A stretch of 64,000 nucleotides of DNA, from NCBI GenBank assembly GCA_015075375.1, contig JABTUM010000004.1, positions 372,001 to 436,000 of the forward strand. Reading direction: 5' to 3'. This DNA is from Planctomycetota bacterium (GTDB lineage: Bacteria; Planctomycetota; SZUA-567; H5-PLA8). Under the pieces are notes generated by a model. The model was not told the DNA's origin, did not search any database, and saw nothing but the letters and a program-made list of their open reading frames with translations. Shown here piece after piece: positions 12,368 to 20,351 of this stretch. A program made the position numbers and the translations under genes. Within the stretch, counting starts at the first letter, position 1; each line of letters opens with the position of its first letter.

Positions 12368-13228
12368 ATGCGACCGCGCACGCCGCAGGAGCCGTTCGGG
12401 TACAGCTTCAACACGAGCAACATCCGCGGCCAGAAACTCACGCTCGAAGAAGAAATCCAGATCGCCGCCGACGCCGGCTTCGACGCGATCGAACCGTGGA
12501 TCGGCGAGATCGACCAGTACGTCGCGCGCGGCGGAACGCTGGACGATCTGCGTATGCGGATCAACGACTCGGGCCTGGACCTTGCCGGCGCCATCGGCTT
12601 TTTCGAATGGTGCGTCGAAGACGATGCGCGGCGCGCCAAGGGCTTCGAGGAAGCCAAGCGCAACATGGAGATGCTCGCCACGCTGGGCGGCACCTGCGTC
12701 GCGGCTCCGCCCTTCGGGCACCAGAACGAACCCGGCTTGAACCTGCTCCGCGCGGCCGAACGCTTCGGCAAACTCTGCGAAGTCGGCGACCAGTTCAACG
12801 TCGTCCCGCTCGTCGAATTCTGGGGCTTCTCGAAATCCCTCTCGCGCCTGGGCGAAGCGATTCTGGTGGCCGTCGAAAGCGGGCACCCGCAGGCTTGCGT
12901 CCTGGCCGACGTCTACCACATGCATAAGGGCGGTTCGCCCTTCGACGGCCTGTGGAACCTCGGGCCGAACCTGATCCAGCTCTTCCACGTGAACGACTAT
13001 CCCGGCGATATCCCGCCCGCGCAGCTTGAAGACAAGCACCGCGTCTACCCCGGCGACGGCGTCGCTCCGCTGGCCACCGTCTTCCGCGCGCTGCGCGACA
13101 ACGGCTACCGCGGCTACCTCTCGCTCGAACTCTTCAACGAGGCGCTTTACAAGCAGGACCCGCGCGAGGTCGCCAAGACGGGGCTGGCGAAGATGCGCGA
13201 GTCGGTCGTGAAGGCCTGCGCGCGCTAA
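12368..13228 (+). CDS. Sugar phosphate isomerase/epimerase (TIM barrel)
   Basis: 286 residues. ATG 12368 is chosen because AAAGGAG lies just upstream. It opens with an FGYSFNTSNIRGQ segment, then barrel strands with the expected metal ligands: the Glu of AGFDAIEPWIGEI, VPLVEFWGFS, the Asp/His in CVLADVYHMHKGG, the His in IQLFHVNDYPGD, and YLSLELFNE. This is the xylose-isomerase-like/AP-endonuclease-2 fold used by IolE, IolI and hydroxypyruvate isomerases; the substrate is unknown. The segment RVYPGDGVAPLATVFRAL is typical of inosose-type members. It is monocistronic as far as can be seen, diverging from the groEL block. Confidence 0.88.
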   Translation: MRPRTPQEPFGYSFNTSNIRGQKLTLEEEIQIAADAGFDAIEPWIGEIDQYVARGGTLDDLRMRINDSGLDLAGAIGFFEWCVEDDARRAKGFEEAKRNMEMLATLGGTCVAAPPFGHQNEPGLNLLRAAERFGKLCEVGDQFNVVPLVEFWGFSKSLSRLGEAILVAVESGHPQACVLADVYHMHKGGSPFDGLWNLGPNLIQLFHVNDYPGDIPPAQLEDKHRVYPGDGVAPLATVFRALRDNGYRGYLSLELFNEALYKQDPREVAKTGLAKMRESVVKACAR

Positions 13229-13260
13229 GCGGTCTCACCAGATTCTTTTTGCTTGGGGCC

Positions 13261-13304
13261 GTGCCGTCTCCCCTCCGTGCCAAGGAGGAGTCGGGGAGGT
13301 GCAC
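13261..13304. repeat. Intergenic hairpin after the isomerase gene
   Basis: GTGC...GCAC at the ends and CCTCC/GGAGG in the middle make an imperfect stem-loop, 32 bp after the stop codon. The core GGAGTCGGGGAGG recurs inside the long hairpin at 63281-63343, so this may be a dispersed intergenic repeat that can also end transcripts. No T-run follows. Confidence 0.45.
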
Positions 13305-13357
13305 AAAGTTGCCGCGCGAAACGCGCGCCCAAAAAGAAAGACACTAGTGCGAGACCG

Positions 13358-13957
13358 CTACCGGCCCAGCTTGCCCGAAGCCAGCGCCGTGTACTGCGCG
13401 CCGCGGGATTCCAGCTCGCTCTGGTAGAGCACCAGTTTGTCGACCTCGCATGCGCCGAAGGGCGCGGCCTCGTACTCGCGCAGCGCTTCCCAAAGCATCT
13501 CGGCGTGCCCGCGCACGCGGCCCAGCGTCAGGTGCGCCTTGAAGCCGCGGTTCTCGGGCGGAATGCCCATCGTCGCAAGGCTCGCGTCGAGCGCCGCGTG
13601 CAGCTTGGCCAGTTCGGCCCCGCCGGCCACGATCCCGGCCGAAACGATCCGCGGCGCGCGCCCCGGCGGAAACGCGCCCAGCCCTTCCACCCGCAGCTCG
13701 AACGGCGCCGCCTCGGCGGCGACGGCCTGCATCAGCTTCCCGACCCGGCCCACCTCCAGCCACGGTACGTCGCCCAGGAACTTCACCGTCAGGTGCCAGT
13801 TCTCTTCGGGCAGCCACTTCACGTCCGAACGCCCGCAACGTTCGCGCACGCGCTTCAATACGGGGCGCAGAGCGTGCTTCACCTCCTCGTCGAGATCCAC
13901 GGCGATGAAGGCGCGGATGCGGTGCGATCCGGCCGAATGCGACGGGCGTTGAACCAT
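13358..13957 (-). CDS. thpR: RNA 2',3'-cyclic phosphodiesterase (ThpR/LigT, 2H family)
   Basis: 199 residues from MVQRPSHSAGSHRIRAFIAVDL. Both HxTx catalytic motifs of the 2H phosphoesterase fold are present: NWHLTVKFLGDV (about residues 53-64) and FKAHLTLGRVRG (about residues 140-151). The enzyme hydrolyses 2',3'-cyclic phosphates on RNA ends to 2'-phosphates. Length is typical for the family. It starts 24 bp after the mqnA stop on the same strand, so the two are probably co-transcribed, though there is no obvious functional tie. Confidence 0.92.
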   Translation of the reverse strand: MVQRPSHSAGSHRIRAFIAVDLDEEVKHALRPVLKRVRERCGRSDVKWLPEENWHLTVKFLGDVPWLEVGRVGKLMQAVAAEAAPFELRVEGLGAFPPGRAPRIVSAGIVAGGAELAKLHAALDASLATMGIPPENRGFKAHLTLGRVRGHAEMLWEALREYEAAPFGACEVDKLVLYQSELESRGAQYTALASGKLGR

Positions 13958-13980
13958 GAACGTGCTCGCGGCGGCGCGCT

Positions 13981-14838
13981 TCAGCGCGCCGCCGGCTCCT
14001 TGTAAAATTCCAGCGCGCGCGCTGCGCTCACCAAACCGTGCTTGGCCAGCCACTGGCCAAAGCGCGCGAGCCCGGCCTGCTCTTCGGTGCCGAGTTCGTA
14101 GCGGACGATGCGCGTGACGTACTCGTGCGCGCGCTCCAGGTCCAGCCCCGTCGGCCCCCGGTGCGCCGCGGCGATCGCGCGCGCGTGCCTCAAGCCTTCG
14201 TCGCGCGCCCGCGCCAGCCGAGCCGGAAAGCCATGCAGACGCGCCTCCGGACGGACCAGCCACGCCGCGAAGACGAACGGCAGGCCCGTCGCCGCATCCC
14301 ACAGGCTAAGCAAGTCCGTCGCCTCGAATCCCGGCTCGGCAAAACGCAGCGCCGCATCGCCGATCAGCAAAAATCCGTCGAGGTCCGCGCGCGCAGCCGG
14401 ATCTTCGCCCCGCGAAAGCGCCACGTATTCGGGCGCCAGTCCGCGCGCTTCCTTCAGCAGCACCTGCAGGAAGACGTTGGTCGTCTCGCTGGCCGGATCG
14501 AGCCCCACCCGCTTGAGCCGCTCCAGCGGCTTGCGCCGAAAGAGCCGGATGCTCCACATCTCGCGCCGTCCGCTCACCGATAAGCCCGGCACCAGCGTGT
14601 ACCCCGGGCGGCGGAAGTATTCGACGCTGCTCACCAGCGCGACATCCACCTCGCCCGCGGCGAGCTTCTTCGCCAGCAGGCTGGGCGGGTCGAGCGTGAG
14701 GGTGTAGCGATTCTGGATTTCTGATTTTGGATTCTGGATGCCTGCATCCGCGTCCGCAAAAGTTCCTTCGGGCTCGAGGCCGTGGATCAGAACCTTGCTG
14801 TTGAGGTAAGGCACGCTGCCGAGCCGGACGGTGTTCAC
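13981..14838 (-). CDS. mqnA: Chorismate dehydratase MqnA (futalosine menaquinone pathway)
   Basis: 285 residues. It opens VRLGSVPYLNSKVLIHGLE, the MqnA signature, and continues with LAAGEVDVALVSSVEYFRR, GRREMWSIRLF, DGFLLIGDAALR and TGLPFVFAAWLVR, all typical of this periplasmic-binding-fold enzyme. It dehydrates chorismate to 3-enolpyruvoylbenzoate, the first step of futalosine-dependent menaquinone synthesis. Near residues 34-43 there is an atypical stretch reading IQNPKSEIQN, encoded by a small direct repeat (14709-14739). It sits in a loop between the first strand and the TLTLDPPS segment and does not break the frame. Confidence 0.93.
   Translation of the reverse strand: MNTVRLGSVPYLNSKVLIHGLEPEGTFADADAGIQNPKSEIQNRYTLTLDPPSLLAKKLAAGEVDVALVSSVEYFRRPGYTLVPGLSVSGRREMWSIRLFRRKPLERLKRVGLDPASETTNVFLQVLLKEARGLAPEYVALSRGEDPAARADLDGFLLIGDAALRFAEPGFEATDLLSLWDAATGLPFVFAAWLVRPEARLHGFPARLARARDEGLRHARAIAAAHRGPTGLDLERAHEYVTRIVRYELGTEEQAGLARFGQWLAKHGLVSAARALEFYKEPAAR
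14709..14739. repeat. Short repeat unit embedded in frame in mqnA
   Basis: GATTCTGGAT occurs at both ends of this 31-bp stretch, with GATTTCTGATTTTGGATT-type sequence between them. It is more AT-rich than the gene around it. Read on the minus strand it encodes IQNPKSEIQN. From memory, such NPKSEIQN-like peptides recur in predicted proteins of planctomycetes and other large genomes, where they stem from dispersed repeats; this should be checked by search. Confidence 0.5.
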
Positions 14839-14946
14839 GCGGGGAGTCCTCGTCTGCTCGGCATTTTAGCGTAAGTGAGGCGATTTTCAGGAATCAGAAC
14901 TCAAGAAGTACGAGAGCTGACTCGACAGGCAATCAAAGTACACCTT

Positions 14947-15507
14947 TCATAATGTCAATGCGACCGAATGCCTTCTTTGAACGTCTGTTTGCGCATATGC
15001 CTGTCCTTGCTTTAAACACTCAAACATTCGATCGGCACCGTAAGCTCTTGCAAAGGACAGCTCTCTTTGCGTAATTCCATGAAATTCCAGTATGCCAACT
15101 TCATTGTCCTCAATTCTTACGACAAAAAGCTTCTCGGCAATCAGGCCTTTAATTTGGCATTCGCTTTCCACTAGATCCTCGATGTCCACCGTATGTCCAT
15201 TCCCAAAAGGCTTGTCGAGTGACATCTGGCCAAGTCTAGTAAGCAACCTCCACGCCCAAGCCTGGTCATTACAAGTCATCATGAGTTCATAGCGACCGAA
15301 GGAAGCTGGCTTCTGCTCCTTTCGAACAGCCAGTTCACATGTAATAAAGGAAACGAAAGCACTTCTACCATGCCCAATTGTGCATAGGCTTACAGGTCCG
15401 CCAAAATCAATGCCAACGATTGCCATTAAGGTGGCCGCGTCAACCTTCCCGCCAACTCGCTCTTCTAAAGGCCTAAACAACTCGGCATAAAACGTCTTGT
15501 AGTCCAT
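14947..15507 (-). CDS. SUFU (suppressor of fused)-like domain protein
   Basis: 186 residues, clearly lower in GC than its neighbours. The sequence resembles the SUFU domain: RYELMMTCND followed by AWAWRLLTRLGQMSL, the GHTVDIEDL segment, and near the end ILEFHGITQRELSFARAYGADRMFECLKQ. In bacteria SUFU-domain proteins often act as immunity proteins in polymorphic toxin loci; no toxin gene is next to this one. The base composition and orphan position suggest horizontal gain. The assignment rests on pattern recall and is moderate. Alternative: an unrelated small cytosolic protein. Confidence 0.6.
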   Translation of the reverse strand: MDYKTFYAELFRPLEERVGGKVDAATLMAIVGIDFGGPVSLCTIGHGRSAFVSFITCELAVRKEQKPASFGRYELMMTCNDQAWAWRLLTRLGQMSLDKPFGNGHTVDIEDLVESECQIKGLIAEKLFVVRIEDNEVGILEFHGITQRELSFARAYGADRMFECLKQGQAYAQTDVQRRHSVALTL

Positions 15508-15614
15508 TGGTTGCTAAGCCCCACAAGCCTGATCTAACTTTCACCTTCCAACGACCCGGGGCGCGGTTGCCCGCGCCCCGGTTGGGTACTCGACGCCTTC
15601 GAACCGCCGCGCGC

Positions 15615-17018
15615 TTACATCTTCGCGATCATCGCGCTGGCGAATTCGCTGCACTTCAGCAGCTTCGCGCCTTCCATCAAGCGGTGGAAGTCGTAGGTCA
15701 CCGTCTTCGCGCCGATCGCGCCGTCCATGCCCTTGATGATCAGATCGGCCGCTTCGTTCCAGCCCAGGTGCCGGAACATCATCTCGCCCGAAAGAATCAC
15801 GCTGCCGGGGTTGACCTTGTCCTGGTTGGCGTACTTCGGCGCGGTGCCGTGCGTCGCTTCGAAGATCGCGTGCCCCGTGTCGTAGTTGATGTTCCCGCCC
15901 GGCGCGATGCCGATGCCGCCCACCTGCGCGGCCAGAGCGTCCGAAAGGTAGTCGCCGTTCAGGTTCATCGTCGCGATCACGTCGAACTCGCTGGCGCGCG
16001 TCAGCACTTGCTGCAGCGTGATGTCCGCGATGGAGTCCTTCACCATCAGCTTGGACTTCCACTTCCCGCCGCCGTGAGTGGACCAGATCGCGTTGAGCAC
16101 GCCTTCCACTTCCGCGCGCAGCGCCGCCTGCTGGTCCTTCGTCATCATGTCGTAGCCGGGCTCGATCTCGCGCGCGTTGTCCTCGACGGAGATCGCCGCG
16201 TTCTTCTCGCGGTTGCCCAGAATCCAGCTCTCGCGCTGGCTGACCGTCTCGCCGCGGAACTCCTTGGCCGCCAGCTCGTAGCCCCAGTCGCGGAAGGCGC
16301 CTTCCGTGAACTTCATGATGTTGCCTTTGTGGACCAGCGTGAGGCTCTTGCGCTTCTGTTCCAGCGCGTACTTGATCGCCGCCCGCACCAGGCGGTTGGT
16401 GCCTTCGCGGCTGATCGGCTTGATCCCGATCCCGCAGCTATCGGGGAAGCGGATCTTCCCGAACACCTTGGGGAAGGCCTCCTTGAAGAGCTGCTTGAAC
16501 TTGGCGACCTCGGGCGTCCCTTCCTGGAACTCCATGCCCGCGTAAATGTCCTCGGTATTCTCGCGGAAGATCACCGCGTTCACGTCCTCGGGGCGCTTCA
16601 CCGGGCTGGGCACGCCGGTGAAGTAACAGACCGGCCGCAGGCAGACGTACAGGTCGAGGATCTGGCGCAGCGCCACGTTGAGGCTGCGGATGCCGCCGCC
16701 GATCGGCGTCGTCAGCGGGCCCTTGATCCCGACGAGGTAGGTGCGGAACGCCTCCAGCGTGTCATCGGGCAGCCATTCGCCCAGTTTGTTGAAGCTCTTT
16801 TCGCCGGCGAGCACCTCGAACCAGGCGATCTTCTTCTTCCCGCCGTAAGCCTTCTGCACCGCCGCGTCGAAGACGCGCTGGCTGGCCCGCCAGATATCCG
16901 GACCCGTACCGTCGCCTTCGATGAACGGGATCACCGGATGATCGGGCACCTTCAGGATGCCGTTCTGGATGCTGATGGTACCGCCATCCGGCGGCGTGAC
17001 GTGCTTGAACGAGGCCAT
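15615..17018 (-). CDS. icd: NADP-dependent isocitrate dehydrogenase
   Basis: 467 residues. The protein shows IPFIEGDGTGPDIW, the substrate-binding and regulatory Ser in GGGIRSLNVALRQ (Ser112, equal to E. coli Ser113), VIFRENTEDIYAGME, and HGTAPKYANQDKVNPGSVILSGEMM split across the NADP-binding region. The Lys-Tyr of PKYA is the NADP-specificity pair. It oxidatively decarboxylates isocitrate to 2-oxoglutarate in the TCA cycle, in the cytosol. It is longer than the E. coli enzyme (416), with insertions around the small domain. It appears monocistronic, with 206 bp upstream before the next divergent gene. Confidence 0.96.
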   Translation of the reverse strand: MASFKHVTPPDGGTISIQNGILKVPDHPVIPFIEGDGTGPDIWRASQRVFDAAVQKAYGGKKKIAWFEVLAGEKSFNKLGEWLPDDTLEAFRTYLVGIKGPLTTPIGGGIRSLNVALRQILDLYVCLRPVCYFTGVPSPVKRPEDVNAVIFRENTEDIYAGMEFQEGTPEVAKFKQLFKEAFPKVFGKIRFPDSCGIGIKPISREGTNRLVRAAIKYALEQKRKSLTLVHKGNIMKFTEGAFRDWGYELAAKEFRGETVSQRESWILGNREKNAAISVEDNAREIEPGYDMMTKDQQAALRAEVEGVLNAIWSTHGGGKWKSKLMVKDSIADITLQQVLTRASEFDVIATMNLNGDYLSDALAAQVGGIGIAPGGNINYDTGHAIFEATHGTAPKYANQDKVNPGSVILSGEMMFRHLGWNEAADLIIKGMDGAIGAKTVTYDFHRLMEGAKLLKCSEFASAMIAKM

Positions 17019-17224
17019 GGCAACGGCTCCCCCTAACGGTGAATGATCGCGAACCCCGACGCAGAAGGATCGTTTATAGGTTCCGCGGCAGGCCCGTCAA
17101 GGTACGCTGGGAACGAGCCGCCCGGCGTTTAGCCTGATCGAAGCGGCGGCGCCGTTATTTAGGGGGTAACGCCCCCGCGCGGCCGCGTCTATAGGTAGTA
17201 TGCCGCCGCAAGGAGAATCGCGCG

Positions 17225-18292
17225 ATGATTCGAACGTGGGCCGTAGGGGCGTTAATTTGCGGGTGCCTGGCCGCCGGATGCTGCCTGGGCGGAGCGCCCG
17301 CCGAAGGACCGCCGGAAGCCGAGTCTCCCAAGGTCACCGTGCGCCTCAACGACGGCTCGGTGCTGGTCGGCAAGCTCCTGACCCGCGAACTGCGCATGGT
17401 CACGCCCTTCGGAACGCTGGCGCTCCCGATCGCGCAGGTCTTCCGCGTCGACATCGGAGCCCGGCCGACCCCCGAGGACCTCGAGGCCGCGCGCGCGGCC
17501 ATCGCCAAACTGGGCAGCACCGATTTCGCCGAACGCGACGGAGCGTTCCAGGCGCTCGCCGAAGCCGGCGCCAAGGCCCTGGAACCGCTGCGCGAAGCCG
17601 CGGCCGCCGCGACCGACATGGAAGTCAAGCAGCGCATTTCCACGCTCCAATCGGCCCTGGTCCGCGCAAACGCCGCGACGCTGCAAGACCGCATCATCGC
17701 CCGAGGCCTGCGCGCATCCGGCGCGCTCGCGCTGGACCGGCTGGAGTTCGAGACGCGCTTCGGCAAACTCAGCGTCCTGGCGCGCGAGATCGAACGCCTG
17801 GAGTTCGATATCCTTAAGAAGGTGTGCGTGGAAAACTTCGAGAAGGGCGCGCCGGCGTGGGAAGGCGAATCCAACGGCGAGACGCGCTGGCACGTCTCGC
17901 GCAAGCGCGCCGGCGAAGGCCGCTACGCCCTGCGCTGCAGCCTCCCCGATGCCGACCGCTACGGCGACTCCGCCATGGCCTCGATCGCCAGCCCGCGCAT
18001 CGATATCGGCGCCCTGGAGCGCCCCACCCTGCGCTACCGGTACCTCGCCCTGATCGAGAACGGCGCCGACCAGTTCCACGTGGAAGTCTCGATCAACGCC
18101 GGCGAATCCTGGACCCGCGTCCAGACGCACGGCGCTACGGCCGACTGGACCGTGCAGCGCGTCTCGCTGGATGCGCACCGCAGCGCACAATTCCGCATGC
18201 GTTTTGTATTCCAGAGCGACGAGAGCGAGAACCAGGAAGGCGTCTACGTCGACGAACTTTCGATCGGCGAGGGCCTGGACGAGGAGCCGTAA
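17225..18292 (+). CDS. Exported protein with C-terminal jelly-roll-like domain, function unknown
   Basis: 355 residues, with AAGGAG before the ATG. The N-terminus MIRTWAVGALICGCLAAGCC is a signal peptide and may be lipid-modified at one of the cysteines. Residues about 35-75 form a short beta unit, VRLNDGSVLVGKLLTREL, echoed later by FETRFGKLSVLAREIERLEF. A helical HEAT-like stretch lies between (about residues 80-150). The C-terminal 150 residues look like a carbohydrate-binding or MAM-like beta sandwich: RYRYLALIENGADQFHVEVS, then INAGESWTRV and EGVYVDELSIG. No catalytic motif is seen. Probably a surface or periplasmic binding protein. Confidence 0.65.
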   Translation: MIRTWAVGALICGCLAAGCCLGGAPAEGPPEAESPKVTVRLNDGSVLVGKLLTRELRMVTPFGTLALPIAQVFRVDIGARPTPEDLEAARAAIAKLGSTDFAERDGAFQALAEAGAKALEPLREAAAAATDMEVKQRISTLQSALVRANAATLQDRIIARGLRASGALALDRLEFETRFGKLSVLAREIERLEFDILKKVCVENFEKGAPAWEGESNGETRWHVSRKRAGEGRYALRCSLPDADRYGDSAMASIASPRIDIGALERPTLRYRYLALIENGADQFHVEVSINAGESWTRVQTHGATADWTVQRVSLDAHRSAQFRMRFVFQSDESENQEGVYVDELSIGEGLDEEP

Positions 18293-18361
18293 AGAGGCCA
18301 TTGAAAAGCGGCTATCGCGCGGGCGCGCCAATCCGATGCACGCGTGTAGTCCAGGCAAACC

Positions 18362-18521
18362 ACCGATTTGTCTGGGTGAGCTTGCGAATAAGAGGCGCAA
18401 CCGAAAGCGTCAAACGTACGCCTGCGGACCCTGCCGGGAACTTACCCCGGTACTCCAGCCGCCTCTAGCCTCCCGTGCCTAAGGCGCCCACACAAGCCTG
18501 CGGCTTGTAGGTGCCACCCGC
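18362..18521 (+). repeat. ~170-bp direct repeat, copy 1
   Basis: First of three same-orientation copies (also 18668-18839 and 19628-19810). Shared landmarks are CTTTGTCTGGGTGAGC-type start, GGCGCAACCGAAAGCGTCAA, CGTACGCCTGCGGACC, GCCGGGAACTT, and ACAAGCCTGCGGCTTGT near the end. The last is a perfect 7-bp stem with a 3-nt loop. This copy lacks part of the left end (it begins accgatttgtctgg). It lies just after the exported-protein gene. Confidence 0.85.
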
Positions 18522-18533
18522 GGCGAAGCCCTC

Positions 18534-18625
18534 GCGCCTGAAAGGCGCTATTAATGTAGCCAGGGGCAACGCCCCTGGACAAACGCCCCACTCCGTACCC
18601 CAAGCCCTGAAAGGGCGAATTAAGA
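18534..18625. repeat. Three-hairpin composite repeat, copy 1
   Basis: Three short perfect hairpins in a row: GCGCC-TGAAA-GGCGC (18534-18548), CCAGGGGC-AAC-GCCCCTGG (18560-18578) and GCCCT-GAA-AGGGC (18604-18616). A second copy at 20451-20540 has the same order, with an almost identical spacer between hairpins one and two (11 versus 12 nt) and an identical 25-nt spacer between two and three. This is like a REP/BIME mosaic element. Confidence 0.8.
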
Positions 18626-18640
18626 TTAAACTCCGTGCCT

Positions 18641-18660
18641 CCTTCTCCCTTGGGAGAAGG
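18641..18660. repeat. Perfect 9-bp hairpin
   Basis: CCTTCTCCC-TT-GGGAGAAGG is a perfect inverted repeat lying between the composite element and the second long direct repeat. No gene ends here, so it is probably another dispersed intergenic hairpin rather than a terminator. Confidence 0.6.
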
Positions 18661-18667
18661 GCGGCGG

Positions 18668-18839
18668 CCCACACAAATCTCCGCTTTGTCTGGGTAAGCT
18701 TGCGAACACGTGGCGCAACCGAAGGCGTCAAACGTACGCCTGCGGACCCCGCCGGGAACTTGCCCCGGCACTCCAACCGCCTCCAGCCCCTTGTGCCGGA
18801 GGCGCCCACACAAGCCTGCGGCTTGAATGGACCACCCGC
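18668..18839 (+). repeat. ~170-bp direct repeat, copy 2
   Basis: Second copy of the family at 18362-18521 and 19628-19810, starting CCCACACAAATCTCCGCTTTG and ending near ACAAGCCTGCGGCTTG. The left end can form a hairpin between CACAAA and TTTGTC/TTTGTG. It is about 85-90 % like the other copies by eye. It precedes the low-GC gene at 19103. Confidence 0.85.
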
Positions 18840-19102
18840 CATCGAGAGCTAACAGGTAATGTTGTAGGAGTCCCTCGACGCCTTGATATTGCAGATCCGG
18901 CAACTATGCGAGGGATTGAGTGCAAAACAGGCTATCAAAGTCTGACCCAGGCTAATTGATGGGAAAATACTCGAAGCCAGATTTTGCAGTAAAAAGAATG
19001 GAGGATTCAGTGCAAGTTTGAAGGAACTGCCTCTAAACCTCTCTTGGAAGCGTTAGACAAGGCAGGTATACCCCATAACTGACGAATGGAGAGTACAGAA
19101 AG
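18840..19102. other. AT-rich spacer between repeat copy 2 and the orphan gene
   Basis: No coding signal. The sequence is markedly AT-richer than the core genome. GTTAGAC at 19052-19058 matches an integron attC right core (GTTRRRY), but I find no matching RYYYAAC partner or folded site, so I do not call an attC. A GGAG lies about 12 nt before the ATG at 19103. Confidence 0.5.
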
Positions 19103-19546
19103 ATGAAGAATCAGATCGCGTCGAGAGACGATTTTGAACAGTGGCTATTCGCAATGGATGATGCGCTTGAATCATTCCTTTCTAGTTTTCCGATTCAGGA
19201 TCGAAAACTAATGGACTATAGCCCTGATTCCTTATGTACTTTAGAAAATTGGCTCTTGCAAAAATATTCCAGTACCACTGCAATGTTGGAAGCAAATGAA
19301 GCCAAAACAGTGGATGGCGTGGCGCGATATGTGGGGGAGACTTTTCGAAGGAAACTCGGCGGAATATGGGACATCGGATTATCCGATCCGAAATATGTAT
19401 ATTTCGGTCTACCCGTGTTGAGAGGCGAGAGTAAAAAAACAACGCCCATTTGTCCGCATACACTTGCGACAGCAAGCGTAGATAGGCGCTCAGGTACTTT
19501 TATGAAGACTGTTCTTAATAATAGCGCAAAATTCGAAAATGCCTAG
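19103..19546 (+). CDS. Low-GC orphan protein, possible immunity-type protein
   Basis: 147 residues, with base composition far below the flanking genome. It has no signal peptide or membrane segment. The features visible are an acidic N-terminal helix (DDFEQWLFAMDDALESFLSS), SPDSLCTLENWLLQKY, GVARYVGETFRRKLGGIWDIGL, and a C-terminal half PICPHTLATASVDRRSGTF. The pattern of a conserved aromatic/Gly core followed by a Pro-His-Thr/Arg-Arg segment reminds me of small cytosolic immunity proteins of polymorphic toxin systems, but I cannot name a family. It sits between two copies of the long direct repeat, like a cassette. It probably arrived by transfer. Confidence 0.65.
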   Translation: MKNQIASRDDFEQWLFAMDDALESFLSSFPIQDRKLMDYSPDSLCTLENWLLQKYSSTTAMLEANEAKTVDGVARYVGETFRRKLGGIWDIGLSDPKYVYFGLPVLRGESKKTTPICPHTLATASVDRRSGTFMKTVLNNSAKFENA

Positions 19547-19627
19547 AAGCGGTTTCATAACGTCCGTATTAAAAATGTTTGCGCGGTGTAAGTGAGTGAA
19601 GTACGAGGAAGTTGAACGATTTTCGGG
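19547..19627. other. Short AT-rich spacer before repeat copy 3
   Basis: Between the stop of the orphan gene and the third long repeat lie 81 bp with no gene and no clear terminator; GCGCGGTGTAAG is the only GC-rich part. Confidence 0.4.
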
Positions 19628-19810
19628 CCGCGCGTGGCCCACACAAATCCCCGCTTTGTGAGGGTGAGCTTGCGAACAAGAGGCGCAACCGAAAGCGTCA
19701 AACGTACGCCTGCGGACCCTGCCGGGAACTTGCCCCGGCACTCCAACCGCCTCTAGCCTCTTGCGCCGGAGGCACCCACACAAGCCTTCGGCTTGTAGGG
19801 GTCAACCGCG
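19628..19810 (+). repeat. ~170-bp direct repeat, copy 3
   Basis: Third and most complete copy. It starts GCCGCGCGTGGCCCACAC, carries the GGCGCAACCGAAAGCGTCAA and CGTACGCCTGCGGACC blocks, and ends with ACAAGCCTTCGGCTTGT (7-bp stem, loop altered from TGC to TTC with a compensating context). It directly precedes the second low-GC gene at 19829. Confidence 0.85.
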
Positions 19811-19828
19811 AAGAACGGGGTACAATAA

Positions 19829-20326
19829 ATGAGTAAATCTTTGCAAGGTGAGTTTATTCGAACCCAAGGCATGCCTGTACAGGTCGGTAAGTGGACGGCG
19901 TTTCAATGCGCAAGAATTCCGATCAAAACTGGAACAGTTAAAATTGTTTTTATAAGCGAGAATCGAGGTGACTACCCCAGCATTCTTGCCCAGGGAATCG
20001 AATTGATTCCCAGAATGAAAGGCAAAATATCTGATAATTCACCAAAGACCACATCTGGTCGCGTAGAATTCTGGCACGAGCAAGGAGGTCCACTACATAA
20101 GATATATACCGTAGAATGTAGAGACGGAGAGTTGATGATAGTGAATGTGTATGAATTAAGGCATAGAGACGGGAGGGCCACCGTTAATCAGTTTACGAGG
20201 AATGCCGGAATGACGCTCCTTAGTGAAGGAGATGGCGTCCGCCGGTATGGATGCAGTCATGCCTTGGGCGAATTTGATCCAACTAATTTAGTATTTGAGG
20301 TTAGCTGGAAAGAAGCGTCTTTGTAG
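19829..20326 (+). CDS. Low-GC orphan protein, unknown
   Basis: 165 residues, AT-rich relative to the genome. There is no signal peptide, membrane segment or recognisable motif. The secondary-structure pattern is mainly beta (KWTAFQCARIPIKTGTVKIVF, GRVEFWHEQGGPL, KIYTVECRDGELMIVNVYEL), suggesting a small beta-rich domain. TACAAT lies 6 bp before the ATG, and no good Shine-Dalgarno is visible, so the start is uncertain. It lies immediately downstream of repeat copy 3 and is followed 26 bp later by an 11-bp hairpin. It resembles a cassette cargo gene. I do not recognise the family. Confidence 0.6.
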   Translation: MSKSLQGEFIRTQGMPVQVGKWTAFQCARIPIKTGTVKIVFISENRGDYPSILAQGIELIPRMKGKISDNSPKTTSGRVEFWHEQGGPLHKIYTVECRDGELMIVNVYELRHRDGRATVNQFTRNAGMTLLSEGDGVRRYGCSHALGEFDPTNLVFEVSWKEASL

Positions 20327-20351
20327 CTTGCGGGTGGCCGGGACCGGGTGC

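Noticed and set aside
18442..18903. Minus-strand open frames over the long direct repeats
   Set aside because: They only exist because the repeat lacks stops in that frame; they recur in each copy and have no start signals.
19052..19058. GTTAGAC as an integron attC right core
   Set aside because: No RYYYAAC partner at a suitable distance, no folded attC structure, and no integrase in the window.
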